A DNA stretch of 64,000 nucleotides from Helicobacter rodentium ATCC 700285 (lineage in GTDB: Bacteria; Campylobacterota; Campylobacteria; Campylobacterales; Helicobacteraceae): contig NZ_JHWC01000006.1 in NCBI RefSeq assembly GCF_000687535.1, positions 62,001-126,000 on the forward strand, read 5' to 3'. Positions 44,503-53,382 of this stretch are shown one piece after another (position 1 is the first letter of the stretch; each line of letters begins with the position of its first letter). The notes below the pieces were generated by a model, which did not search any database, was not told the origin of the DNA, and saw nothing but the letters and a program-made list of their open reading frames with translations. The translations under genes and the position numbers were made by a program.

Positions 44503-45365
44503 TTAAGGCTTAACATAGTTTTTGATAAAATTATCCAGCTTTTTCCTTTTTGTAACACCAAAAAGCCTTAATCCAAAGAACCTTCCGATGAAAAATAAGG
44601 GCAAAACAACAAAGATACTTATTTGCAAGATAGCAGGGTTTCTATCGCCGACATAAAACATTATCCCAAACACAAAAGACCAAAAAAGTACAAAACCAAA
44701 AAGTATTAATAGCCCAATATATGCGCCATCGTGTTTGAGATGAGAGGAGCAATAGCCTTTGCTTAAATTTTTTAACGCTTCTACCTTGTAAATCCCAGTA
44801 TTTTTCTCTTTTAAGGCGGCAACAATCACTTCATCACCACTTTCAAGATTGATATTATTAGATCCAGAAAGTATCCGACTGAGAGAGCCTAATTTACTAA
44901 CACCATTGATATCAAAAATAAAGGTTTTATCGCCCATTTTAAATTTTTTATCTTTTTGTATGAGTGTGTCTATCGTTCCCTTAACGCGTCTTGTATTGCC
45001 CTTTATCTCGCCAAATGTATGTGTAGTTTGTGAATCGCTAGAGTTTTCAATAATGCCACGAAAAACGATGAATTTGGATTCTATGCCTGTTTGGACTTCT
45101 TCGCAAAAGCCCTGTTTAGAGGATTCTAAGCTACCTTGTGTGTGCTGCGGGGGGGGGGGGTAATTTTAGATTCTTTAGTTATAAGGAGAAAAAGTGAGGT
45201 TGCTTCGTTGTTTTCGCCTATTTCAAAATCTACTTCCATTCCGTCTAAACTATGCTCATCTGTGTATGAAAATTTAGACAAATTTTGAATTTCCTCTAGT
45301 TTAAAAGCGTAGCGTTTGCCATCTTCTGCCCTTAGGATTCCATTAGATAGGATTGTTCCTTTCAT
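44503..45365 (-). CDS. Phase-variable membrane protein with N-terminal OB-like domain, off in this sequence
   Basis: The frame from ATG 45365 (KGTILSNGILRAEDGKRYAF, an OB/cold-shock-like strand pattern) meets a run of 12 C (plus-strand G at 45149-45160) and stops after 79 residues. Adding one base (13 C) or removing two joins it exactly to the frame that runs to 44503, giving 287 residues with two membrane helices at the C-terminal part (AYIGLLILFGFVLFWSFVFG and the next segment). Such tracts slip at high frequency in Helicobacter; this allele is out of frame. Function unknown. Confidence 0.82.
45149..45160 (-). repeat. Phase-variation tract (12 C on coding strand)
   Basis: Twelve consecutive G on the plus strand, inside the coding region of the membrane-protein gene; length modulo 3 decides whether the 287-residue product is made. 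12 gives the truncated form; 10 or 13 gives the full form. Confidence 0.85.
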
Positions 45366-45473
45366 TATTTTACCTTTAGTTTAAATTTTGACTCGGAATC
45401 ATAGCATATTTAGCAATAGACAATTTGATAAAAAATCTGTATAATTACGCATTCTAATCAACAAGGAGAGGTT

Positions 45474-45584
45474 ATGAGAAAAGTTCTAGTTGTCTTAGGA
45501 ATTTTGGGCTTGATGTTTGCATTCAATGCTTGTAAAGGAAACGACTACCAACACCCTTCTCATCGTAGTGGTCAAACAAAATAA
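45474..45584 (+). CDS. Small lipoprotein (36 aa)
   Basis: ATG 45474 follows AAGGAGAGG. The product MRKVLVVLGILGLMF plus a lipobox-like FNAC ends in a short polar tail (KGNDYQHPSHRSG). It is a complete, very short lipoprotein precursor; the mature part is only 17 residues. Separated from flgI by a palindromic repeat. Confidence 0.7.
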   Translation: MRKVLVVLGILGLMFAFNACKGNDYQHPSHRSGQTK

Positions 45585-45604
45585 TGATAGCGGGGTTGGC
45601 TTTT

Positions 45605-45642
45605 GTCATTGCAAGAGGCTTAGCCTCGTGGCAATTCATAAT
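45605..45642 (+). repeat. Palindromic repeat copy, intergenic
   Basis: GTCATTGCAA, inner stem GAGGC-TTA-GCCTC, then GTGGCAATTCATAAT. A single, well-formed copy just after the small lipoprotein gene and upstream of flgI. Confidence 0.85.
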
Positions 45643-45734
45643 TTACACAAAAGCAAAGTAATGGAAATCCTAAAATCACAAAAATCCCTTTTAAAAGAAT
45701 CTAGCAAATTATTAAAAATAAATTGAAATCATTT

Positions 45735-45750
45735 TGGAACAAAACTTGCT
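45735..45750 (+). promoter_or_regulatory. Sigma-54 (RpoN) promoter of flgI
   Basis: TGGAACAAAACTTGCT matches the sigma-54 consensus: GG and GC dinucleotides separated by 10 bases, TGG-AC and TTGC cores. It ends about 43 bases before the flgI start. RpoN control of rod/ring genes, with FlgS/FlgR as activators, is established in this group, and flgS is two genes downstream. Confidence 0.75.
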
Positions 45751-45792
45751 TCATCTCTTGCAGAGTTTAAGCGAGAAAAGGATATTCAAGCA

Positions 45793-46878
45793 ATGAAACG
45801 ACTTTATAAGATTCCAGTGATTCTGCTCACATTAATGTTTTTTATGATTCCCTCTTTTGGCGCAAAGGTAGGTGATTTAGTTAATGTGGTAGGTGTGCGT
45901 GATAACCAGTTAATTGGATATGGTTTGGTTGTGGGTTTAAATGGAACGGGAGATAAAACAACTTCTACTTTTACAATGCAATCTATTTCCAATATGTTAG
46001 AAAGCGTGAATGTTAAAGTAGATCCTAATGATATTAGCTCTAAAAATGCCGCAGCAGTGATGGTAACTGCAAAACTCCCCGCCTTTGCAAGACAAGGGGA
46101 TAAGATTGATATTATTGTCTCAAGTATTGGAGATGCAAAATCATTAGAGGGTGGAACGCTTTTGCTTACCCCTCTTAGCGGTTTAGATGGTAGAATCTAT
46201 GCAGTCGCGCAAGGTGCAGTTGGAATCGGGGGCAAAAGTGAGAGAGGTGGAAGTGCAAACCATCCATTAGCAGGAATTTTGCCAAATGGTGCGACGGTGG
46301 AACGCGAAGTAACTTATGACCTTTACAATAAACTCAATGCAACTTTGAGTTTAAAGGAATCCAATTTTCAAAATGCTGTGAGGATTCAAACACGCATTAA
46401 TGCGGCTTTTCCCAATCAACCAAATACGCAAGAATCTCCGGTAACACCTATTGCTACTGCCGTAGATCCTCGCACGATTAAGTTGCAACGTCCTCAAGAA
46501 ATGAGTATGGTAGAGTTTCTAGCGCGTGTGCAGGATATTGAAGTAGATGTAATGAAAGAGGATAAAATCATTATTAACGAAAGAACAGGAACGATTATTG
46601 CGGGTATGGGTGTAGAGGTTTCTCCTGTTGTGGTTACACACAATAATATTACGATTAAAGTAAGCAATGAGGCAATCAATGATCCAGAAGCAGTAAATAT
46701 GGGCAATGGGGCAACCTTTAGTGCAGCAGAAGCAATGGTAAGTGCGCAAAACAACCCAACCATTTCTAGCGTAACACGTGCTTTGCAGAGAATGGGCGCA
46801 ACACCCAAAGATGTAATTGCAATTTTGGAGACAATGAAAAAAGCCGGTGCATTTAATGCAGATTTAGAAATTATTTAA
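45793..46878 (+). CDS. flgI: Flagellar P-ring protein FlgI
   Basis: 361 residues with a signal peptide (IPVILLTLMFFMIPSFGA) and the conserved opening GDLVNVVGVRDNQLIGYGLV, plus LTPLSGLDGRIYAVAQG. It forms the periplasmic ring around the flagellar rod. First gene of a flagellar operon. Confidence 0.96.
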   Translation: MKRLYKIPVILLTLMFFMIPSFGAKVGDLVNVVGVRDNQLIGYGLVVGLNGTGDKTTSTFTMQSISNMLESVNVKVDPNDISSKNAAAVMVTAKLPAFARQGDKIDIIVSSIGDAKSLEGGTLLLTPLSGLDGRIYAVAQGAVGIGGKSERGGSANHPLAGILPNGATVEREVTYDLYNKLNATLSLKESNFQNAVRIQTRINAAFPNQPNTQESPVTPIATAVDPRTIKLQRPQEMSMVEFLARVQDIEVDVMKEDKIIINERTGTIIAGMGVEVSPVVVTHNNITIKVSNEAINDPEAVNMGNGATFSAAEAMVSAQNNPTISSVTRALQRMGATPKDVIAILETMKKAGAFNADLEII

Positions 46879-46888
46879 GGAGTTTAAG

Positions 46889-47218
46889 ATGAATATTGAT
46901 TTTAGCGGAATGGGTGGATATTCTAAAGAATTGTTAGATGCAGCAAAATCTACACCAAATATCATTAAGACAGACGATGATTCAAGATTAAGAGAGCAAA
47001 CAGATGCCTTTGAAGCCTTGATTATCAAGAATATGCTTGATACTGCATTGAAAATGGACGAATCTCTTTTTCCAAAAGCTCCCGGACACGATATTTATGA
47101 ATCAATGTATCGCGACACGCTTTCAGAATCCCTAAGTGGTAGTTTTGGTTTTAGCGATTTACTTTATGATTATTTGAAAGATTTACAGGGCAAACAGGGT
47201 GTTAAGGGTGAGGCGTGA
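46889..47218 (+). CDS. FlgJ-like rod-binding protein (no muramidase domain)
   Basis: 109 residues, covering only the rod-binding N-terminal domain of FlgJ: EQTDAFEALIIKNMLDTALK and the conserved YRDTLSESLS near the end. The muramidase domain of E. coli FlgJ is absent, as usual in Campylobacterota. AAGGAG precedes the ATG. Confidence 0.87.
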   Translation: MNIDFSGMGGYSKELLDAAKSTPNIIKTDDDSRLREQTDAFEALIIKNMLDTALKMDESLFPKAPGHDIYESMYRDTLSESLSGSFGFSDLLYDYLKDLQGKQGVKGEA

Positions 47219-48234
47219 TAGACCAAAATTTACTAGAATCTTTAAGCAGTAGCGATAAAGAATCCTTTGCAAAGGGCTTAAAAGAGCTGATTACCCAAAC
47301 CTATGAAGTAGAAAAAGAGTTTGTGGAGTTAAAAGCACTCTTTGAAGAGGTGTTGGATATTTTACCAACTGCAGTTTGGGTGCTAGAGCAAAAGGGTGAG
47401 ATTTTTTATCAAAATAGCCTTGCTAGTGAGATTCCAGAATTACTAGAAAAGCTTGATTTATCACAAAACAATCGGCAGGAAGTTGAATTGGAATCTTGTG
47501 GTGAGGCAAAAGTTTATTTGGTGCAAGCCAATCAAAAACTAAACAAACTGATTATTTCAGCCACAGATATTACAAGCGAAAAGCGACGCGAAAGACTTGC
47601 GTCAATGGGGCAAATCTCTGCACATTTAGCTCACGAAATAAGGAATCCGATCGGTTCTGTCGCGCTACTTGCCTCTACTCTTGCCAATCGTGTGGAGTTA
47701 AAAAATAAATCTCTTGTATTAGAAATTAAGAAATCTATTTGGAGAGTGGAGCGCATTGTAAAAGCAACTTTGCTTTTCTCTAAGGGTGTGCATTGTAATA
47801 AAACCATTATCAATCCTCAAAACCTTGAAGATGAATTAAACGAATCGCTAGGCTATTATACTTATTCTAAGAATATTGATTTTAGGTTTCATTTTGAATG
47901 CGATTCTTTTGAGGCAGACTTTGATTTGCTGTGTATCGTGCTTCAAAATTTCTTATTTAACGCAATTGATGCCATAGAGGAATCAGATGATGAAAGCGGA
48001 ATTGTAGAGATTTGTTGCACTAAAGAATCGCAAAATGCAATTTTTAGAATCTATGATAGTGGAAAGCCCATTGAAAATCCAGAAATTCTTTTTGAGCCTT
48101 TTAAAAGCACTAAACTTAAGGGTAATGGGCTAGGGTTGGCACTTTCTTTGCAAATTATTGAAGCGCACAATGGGACAATTTCCTTAATGCAAGGACGGAA
48201 AAAAGGATTTGAAATCGTGATTCCACAATTTTAA
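47215..48234 (+). CDS. flgS: Flagellar sensor histidine kinase FlgS
   Basis: 339 residues from a GTG that overlaps the upstream stop (GTGA). It has a PAS-like N-terminal part, the H-box AHLAHEIRNPIGSV, and N, G1/G2 boxes (NAIDAI, GNGLGLALS); no membrane segments, so cytoplasmic. In H. pylori FlgS phosphorylates FlgR to activate sigma-54 flagellar genes. The gene order flgI-flgJ-like-flgS matches HP0246-HP0244. Confidence 0.92.
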   Translation: MIDQNLLESLSSSDKESFAKGLKELITQTYEVEKEFVELKALFEEVLDILPTAVWVLEQKGEIFYQNSLASEIPELLEKLDLSQNNRQEVELESCGEAKVYLVQANQKLNKLIISATDITSEKRRERLASMGQISAHLAHEIRNPIGSVALLASTLANRVELKNKSLVLEIKKSIWRVERIVKATLLFSKGVHCNKTIINPQNLEDELNESLGYYTYSKNIDFRFHFECDSFEADFDLLCIVLQNFLFNAIDAIEESDDESGIVEICCTKESQNAIFRIYDSGKPIENPEILFEPFKSTKLKGNGLGLALSLQIIEAHNGTISLMQGRKKGFEIVIPQF

Positions 48235-48323
48235 TTTTTAAGCGCATAAATTTTACATGCTTACATTAGGAATTAAGGCATTTTGCGTTAGAATATTCCA
48301 ACTACATCAACAAAAGGGCAAAA

Positions 48324-49532
48324 ATGAGTGATAATATTCAAAAAATGCAAAATGTAAAGAGCCTTCGGGAGGTCAGTATTAAAGATAAGCGCGTTTTAAT
48401 CCGAGTAGATTTTAATGTGCCAATGGATAGTGAGCTAAATATTAGTGATGATACAAGGATTCGGGAGGCAATTCCTACGATTAATTATTGTATTGACAAT
48501 GGAGCAAAATCCATTATTTTAGTTAGTCATTTAGGGCGTCCGCAAGGCAGAAGTAATGAATTTTCCTTAAAGCATATTTTGAAGCGATTGGAGAGGCTTT
48601 TATCTAAAGATGTTGTGTTTGTAGATAATTTAGAAAATGCACAAGTTACGCTAAATACACTCATAGATGGAAGTATTGTTTTGCTAGAGAATATCCGATT
48701 CTATGAGGGAGAGGAAAAAAACGACCCTGCATTATCTCAAAAACTTGCAAACCTTTGTGATGTGTATGTTAATGACGCCTTTGGAACTTCTCACCGCAAA
48801 CACGCCTCTACTTATGGTGTAGCAAATTATGCAAAAGAGAAAGTTGCCGGATTGCTTCTAAAAAAAGAAATTGATTCTTTTGCAATCGCGCTTTCAAACC
48901 CTCTTCGTCCTTTACTGCTTATTGTTGGTGGTTCAAAAGTTTCTTCTAAGCTCACACTTTTAAAATCAATCTTAGATGTGGTGGATAAAATTATCATCGG
49001 TGGGGCAATGAGCAATACTTTTTTAAAAGCCATTGGTTATGATATGAAAAATTCTTTAATTGAAGAAAATTTGCTAGAGGAAGCGCGTAATATTTTAAGA
49101 AATGCAAAAGAAAAAGGCGTAAAAATTTATTTGCCCGTAGATGTGGTTTCAACAGATAATTTAAAAGAACCTAAAGAGATTAAAATTACCCCTGCACAGG
49201 ATATTCAAGATGGTTTAATGGCGGTAGATATTGGACCTGCAACGGTAAAGCTATTTAATGAGGTGATTCGGGATTGTGAAACAATCATTTGGAATGGACC
49301 GCTTGGTGTGTATGAAAATCAGAAATTCTCTCGTGGAACTTTTAGCATTTCCCATACTATTGCAGATACTTATTCTTATAGTGTTATTGGCGGGGGAGAT
49401 ACCGCAGATGCTGTGGATAAGGCGGGTAATAGAGATGGTATGAGCTTCACATCAACTGGTGGTGGTGCAAGTTTAGAGTTGCTTGAGGGTGCGGTATTAC
49501 CCGCTTTTGAAGTATTAGACGAGAGAGCATAA
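48324..49532 (+). CDS. pgk: Phosphoglycerate kinase
   Basis: 402 residues. Start motif KRVLIRVDFNVPMD, LVSHLGRPQG, and the nucleotide-binding GGGDTADAV near the end. Reversible conversion of 1,3-bisphosphoglycerate in glycolysis/gluconeogenesis. Followed by corA, as in H. pylori. Confidence 0.96.
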   Translation: MSDNIQKMQNVKSLREVSIKDKRVLIRVDFNVPMDSELNISDDTRIREAIPTINYCIDNGAKSIILVSHLGRPQGRSNEFSLKHILKRLERLLSKDVVFVDNLENAQVTLNTLIDGSIVLLENIRFYEGEEKNDPALSQKLANLCDVYVNDAFGTSHRKHASTYGVANYAKEKVAGLLLKKEIDSFAIALSNPLRPLLLIVGGSKVSSKLTLLKSILDVVDKIIIGGAMSNTFLKAIGYDMKNSLIEENLLEEARNILRNAKEKGVKIYLPVDVVSTDNLKEPKEIKITPAQDIQDGLMAVDIGPATVKLFNEVIRDCETIIWNGPLGVYENQKFSRGTFSISHTIADTYSYSVIGGGDTADAVDKAGNRDGMSFTSTGGGASLELLEGAVLPAFEVLDERA

Positions 49533-49562
49533 AATGGGAGAACCCCCAACGTATAACGATTA

Positions 49563-49605
49563 AAGGAGATTTTGCAGAATCTCCTTAAATATAAAAAAGG
49601 AGATT
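49563..49605 (+). promoter_or_regulatory. Three-arm hairpin between pgk and corA (possible SD-sequestering switch)
   Basis: AAGGAGATT (49563-49571), AATCTCCTT (49578-49586) and a second AAGGAGATT (49597-49605) that contains the corA ribosome site. Arm 2 can pair with arm 1 (leaving the SD free) or with arm 3 (hiding it). The pairings are mutually exclusive, both 9 bp. Terminator function for pgk is also possible. Confidence 0.5.
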
Positions 49606-49608
49606 GTG

Positions 49609-50562
49609 ATGAATCTTTTTGTTAAACGCAATGGTATGGTAGTAAGAGAGAGCATACAAGCCGTAGAGGCGGTGCAGTTAAGTGCAGACATACTTTGGAT
49701 TGATCTATTGCATCCAACAGCGCAAGAGATTGCCTTTATTTCCAAAACTTATTTATTGGATATTCCAACCAAAGAAGAGAGAGAAGAGATTGAGGAATCT
49801 TCGCGTTATTGGGAAGATAATGAAACGGTAACAATTAATACTTACTTCCTTACGCGTCCAAGTGAGGGGAATACGCTCCACAACGAAACCATTACCTTTT
49901 TGCTTACACACAATATTCTTTTCACGGTGCGATATAGTGAGTTTAAGGTTTTTGATGAGATTCAACAACGCGTTCTTGCAAGTCCCAAAAACTTTGAAGA
50001 TGGATTTGATTTGATTTCTAAAATTTTTGAATTACGCGTAGAAAAAGATGCGGATATGTTGGAGGGCATCGCAAAACAGACGCGCCTTTTGCGCCGTTCT
50101 GTTGTGTTTGACAAAAAGCTTGGTGATGAAATTTTGGAGAGTTTATCTATTTTGCAAGAAATGCACTTAAGTTTGCGTGATAGTTTGTTTGATAAAAGGC
50201 TTGCGATTGCAGCATTGCTTCGCACACGCAAAACCGATGCAGAAGTAAAAAAGGACTTAGGAATCGTGCTAAAGGATATTAACTCGCTTGTAGAATTTAC
50301 AAATGTGAATATGAATATTTTAGATAATATTCAAACTCTGTTTTCTAACCAAATCAATATTGAACAAAATAAAATCATCAAGATTTTTACAATGGTTACC
50401 GTGGCGATGATGCCTCCAACACTCATTGCAACAATTTATGGAATGAACTTTACACATATGCCAGAGCTTGAATGGACTTACGCTTATCCTGTCGCATTGA
50501 GCGTAATGGTTATTTCAACGATTCTACCTATTATTTATTTTAAAAAGAAAAAATGGATGTAA
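49609..50562 (+). CDS. corA: CorA magnesium/cobalt transporter
   Basis: 317 residues from ATG 49609 (GGAG six bases upstream; a GTG at 49606 is too close). Long cytoplasmic helical domain, two C-terminal membrane helices, and the signature [11 protein letters not shown] (YGMNF). Mg2+ uptake. The ribosome site lies in the hairpin region described above. Confidence 0.93.
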   Translation: MNLFVKRNGMVVRESIQAVEAVQLSADILWIDLLHPTAQEIAFISKTYLLDIPTKEEREEIEESSRYWEDNETVTINTYFLTRPSEGNTLHNETITFLLTHNILFTVRYSEFKVFDEIQQRVLASPKNFEDGFDLISKIFELRVEKDADMLEGIAKQTRLLRRSVVFDKKLGDEILESLSILQEMHLSLRDSLFDKRLAIAALLRTRKTDAEVKKDLGIVLKDINSLVEFTNVNMNILDNIQTLFSNQINIEQNKIIKIFTMVTVAMMPPTLIATIYGMNFTHMPELEWTYAYPVALSVMVISTILPIIYFKKKKWM

Positions 50563-50581
50563 AATTGAAGTGTAATTCTGC

Positions 50582-50594
50582 GGGGGGAGGGGGG
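50582..50594 (+). repeat. Interrupted poly-G tract GGGGGGAGGGGGG
   Basis: Six G, one A, six G, directly after TTCTGC. It lies between a possible start codon (ATG 50553, overlapping the end of corA) and the glycosyltransferase frame. The two are out of frame by one base. Confidence 0.85.
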
Positions 50595-50623
50595 ATTATC
50601 CTTATAAAATTGCAGTTTTTGGA

Positions 50624-51610
50624 ATGCACAATGCAATAGGCGATAATGTTCTTGTTCTAAAGGCTTTGTACGCAATAAAATACCTTTATCCTCACGCAAT
50701 TCTCACGATTCTCTCTAATGGCGGTGTCGCAAAGTCGTTGTTTAAATATATGCCTTTTATTGATGAGATAATAAATATCCAAGAAAACCAAGATTACAAA
50801 AATCAGAGATTTGACATTGTGCTTTTATTTATAAAACACGATTCTTTAGAATATATCCAAAAAGCCAAAACAATCCAATCTAAGAGAGTCTTAACAACTT
50901 TTTCTAAAGCACTCTTGCAAAAAGGGATTTTGTTTATCCCCAAAATAGAAAGGATATGGAATCCTTATTGGAAGCAGAGGCACAGAGTGAGTGATGGGAG
51001 CTTGAATCTTGTGCGCTCAATCAATAAAAAACATTTTGATGATAGGATTTCTAAGATAGATTTTACAAAAGTAGAGATTTTGAGGGGAGATGAAAATAGA
51101 CTTTTTGTAGAATCTGCATTAAAAAAATTAGAATACACAAAATATCAAAAGCTTATTGGAATCTGTCCTATTGGTAATAGTGTGAAGATTAAAAAAATGA
51201 ATTTTTCCTTAAAAAGCTGGATAAAGATTGCAGAAGAGTTAGCAAGGGAGTTTCCCCAAAATTTATTTATTTTTATGGATTATTTGGGGAGTGGGGCGCA
51301 ATTTTTAGAGTTTGAGCAAAAAAATATTGGAGTTTTTACAAATAATAAAGATTTATTGAATTTGGTAGAATTGACGAGCCGATTGCATTGTTTATTGAGT
51401 GTCAATACCGGGAATGTGCATATTGCGGATAATCTTAGGATTCCAACATTAGAAATCATTAGCAAATCACACCAAAACAAGTGGATAGGCGGTAGTTATG
51501 GTGGAATCTGTGAGTGCATATATTTACCCAAAAATTGGCAACAAAGAGAAGAGTTTTATCAAAAATCTTTTATTTGTCTTGCAAGAAAAATGATAAAGTG
51601 TAAAATATAG
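50624..51610 (+). CDS. Glycosyltransferase family 9-like (heptosyltransferase-type), probably phase-off
   Basis: 328 residues from the first in-frame ATG, but the GT9 N-terminal strand (YKIAVFGMHNAIGDN) is encoded just upstream in frame without any ATG. Adding one G to the tract at 50582-50594 would fuse ATG 50553 ([12 protein letters not shown]) to that strand, giving a full-length protein. Later segments (LIGICPIGNS, LSVNTGNVHIA) match ADP-heptose:LPS transferase-like folds. As drawn, the product from 50624 would lack its first beta-strand. Likely a variable LPS/glycan enzyme. Confidence 0.72.
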   Translation: MHNAIGDNVLVLKALYAIKYLYPHAILTILSNGGVAKSLFKYMPFIDEIINIQENQDYKNQRFDIVLLFIKHDSLEYIQKAKTIQSKRVLTTFSKALLQKGILFIPKIERIWNPYWKQRHRVSDGSLNLVRSINKKHFDDRISKIDFTKVEILRGDENRLFVESALKKLEYTKYQKLIGICPIGNSVKIKKMNFSLKSWIKIAEELAREFPQNLFIFMDYLGSGAQFLEFEQKNIGVFTNNKDLLNLVELTSRLHCLLSVNTGNVHIADNLRIPTLEIISKSHQNKWIGGSYGGICECIYLPKNWQQREEFYQKSFICLARKMIKCKI

Positions 51611-51612
51611 TT

Positions 51613-52206
51613 TTATATTCCTTTTTCCTGAAAATAAAGTTGCAATTCTTGGGCAATTGTTTTGGAATCTTTTTGGGTTAATGTTGGATTTGTCAGAAAT
51701 TCTAGGGTGGCTAAAAAACGATTTTTTGGCATAAATCCGGGATAAACAAACAATTCTTTACCCTCTTTGCTCAAAAAAACAAGTGTTGGAGTAGGCTTAA
51801 TGTTATACTTTTGGACTAAATCTGAAGTGCTTAAGGTTTGGTTCAAAAAGGAGACTTCGTGCATTTTGGTATAGCTAATATTGATATAATAAGGCGCGTA
51901 ATGGGTCGTTAAAAACTCTTTAATGTCCGAATTTTCTTTGATAAGGTTTTTAAGCCTATCGCAATATGCGCAACCATTGGCTGAAAACACCAGCAAAAAG
52001 GGTAGATGATTGCTTGTAATTTTGCTAGTCTCTTGAAACACATCGGCAACTTCTGCATAAGAATTGCGGTCTATATTTTCCATTGCCAATAGTTGTTCTT
52101 TAGTGTTGTTTGTGCCACTTGATACAACATTTTTATCAACCTTCTCTTGACACGCACCAAAGAGAAACATCAATGCAATACATATTAAAAAATGATTTTT
52201 TTTCAT
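51613..52206 (-). CDS. Thioredoxin-fold lipoprotein
   Basis: 197 residues. Lipobox FLFGAC at residues 14-19, then a thioredoxin-like domain with the active-site CAYC (in SANGCAYCDRL) and cis-proline motif KPTPTLVFL. Membrane-anchored in the periplasm; resembles SoxW/thioredoxin-related proteins that reduce or oxidise periplasmic thiols. Convergent with the glycosyltransferase. Confidence 0.82.
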   Translation of the reverse strand: MKKNHFLICIALMFLFGACQEKVDKNVVSSGTNNTKEQLLAMENIDRNSYAEVADVFQETSKITSNHLPFLLVFSANGCAYCDRLKNLIKENSDIKEFLTTHYAPYYINISYTKMHEVSFLNQTLSTSDLVQKYNIKPTPTLVFLSKEGKELFVYPGFMPKNRFLATLEFLTNPTLTQKDSKTIAQELQLYFQEKGI

Positions 52207-52250
52207 TCAAGATTCCTTATAAAAGTATAATTATAGCTAAAATTTCCCCT

Positions 52251-52862
52251 TTAAATACCCTGCATTAAGAGATTCCAGAGATTATCTACTTCCGCTTCTT
52301 CTAAAAATTCTCCTTGTAAAGAGAGCCAAAGTGCAATATGTGCTTGATTAAACACCGCTCCTTGCATACAGGATTTGTGTCCAGAGACTAAACCCCTGCC
52401 TAAAACAATTTCGTTTTGTAAAGGTTGTTCGCAGATAAGACAAGTTTGCAAGGTATTGCCTCGCCCCTCAAAGCGTAATAATTTCGCATATAAATTTAGC
52501 ATTGCGCGTTTGGGATTCTCAATTTCTAGCCGTTTTGCACCTTCCTCTAAATGTTCAAAATAAAAGGAATCCAAATGGGAAATATCCCTTAAATGCGCGT
52601 TTAGAAGGCTTAGATATTGTTGCCAAAAATACCGCCTTTGTGTGTCTTTTTCCCACACAAAAGCTAAATGCAGGGGTTCGCGTAATTTTCCAATTTCTCT
52701 CATATCGTGTTCAATAGAAAAATCAATCTTGTGTCCTAAATGCACGACACTATGTCGCGCACCATAGAATCTATAAAGTGTGTGCAGGTGGGTTTGGGTT
52801 AGGATTCTAACGAGTAAATCCTCCTCCCGCACTCGCGTTGTGCCTAGAATGTAGCCTTGCAA
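52251..52862 (-). CDS. recO: DNA repair protein RecO
   Basis: 203 residues, the short RecO form of Helicobacter/Campylobacter. N-terminal OB-like part (MQGYILGTTRVREEDLLVRI), helical middle, and a zinc-type CLICEQPL...SCM segment. RecO loads RecA onto gapped DNA with RecR. Confidence 0.82.
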   Translation of the reverse strand: MQGYILGTTRVREEDLLVRILTQTHLHTLYRFYGARHSVVHLGHKIDFSIEHDMREIGKLREPLHLAFVWEKDTQRRYFWQQYLSLLNAHLRDISHLDSFYFEHLEEGAKRLEIENPKRAMLNLYAKLLRFEGRGNTLQTCLICEQPLQNEIVLGRGLVSGHKSCMQGAVFNQAHIALWLSLQGEFLEEAEVDNLWNLLMQGI

Positions 52863-53382
52863 AAGTTGCCTTTTTTAAATGGGATTGTAGCATAAATTAA
52901 AATTTAACTTTGTCATTGCGAGTGAAATGAAGCAATCCATAATGTTGAATCTCGTCTTTAAACTTTAATATTTATATTTTCAGATTCCATTGTTTCATTG
53001 TTAAGAAGCGCAAAATTATAGATTTGCGCTGAAACGGGTGCAAATGCATACCCCGAGAATTTTTCAAATTTTCTTGCAATGACATACTGCCATCTCGTCA
53101 TTACGAACGAAGTGAAGCAATCCATAATCAAGCATACATTAATCTTGACAATTCCAAACCTAAGATTCTATTGTTGAATTTGATTTTTGCTTGATTATGG
53201 ATTGCCACGATTCCGCTAACGCAGAATCTTGCAACGACAGAAAATAAAACGCTCTGTTTGCATTATTATAGATTGCCACGATTCCACAAGTGGAATCTCG
53301 CAATGACGCAGTGGCAGAAGCTTTGGCTTTTGTCATTGCGAGGAGCAAACAAAGCAAAAGATGAAGCAATCTAAGCAAACGA
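52863..53382. repeat. Intergenic palindromic repeat cluster
   Basis: 520-base gap with the densest repeat set: 52912-52944, 53056-53093 (inverted, decayed), 53097-53133, 53189-53238 (inverted), 53265-53307 (inverted; inner stem GATTCCAC-AA-GTGGAATC) and 53332-53376. No gene; a 72-residue minus frame here is produced by the repeats. Confidence 0.85.

Noticed and set aside
53160-53378. 72-residue minus-strand frame between recO and mntP
   Set aside because: Entirely composed of palindromic repeat copies in one of their open frames; no ribosome site or family.
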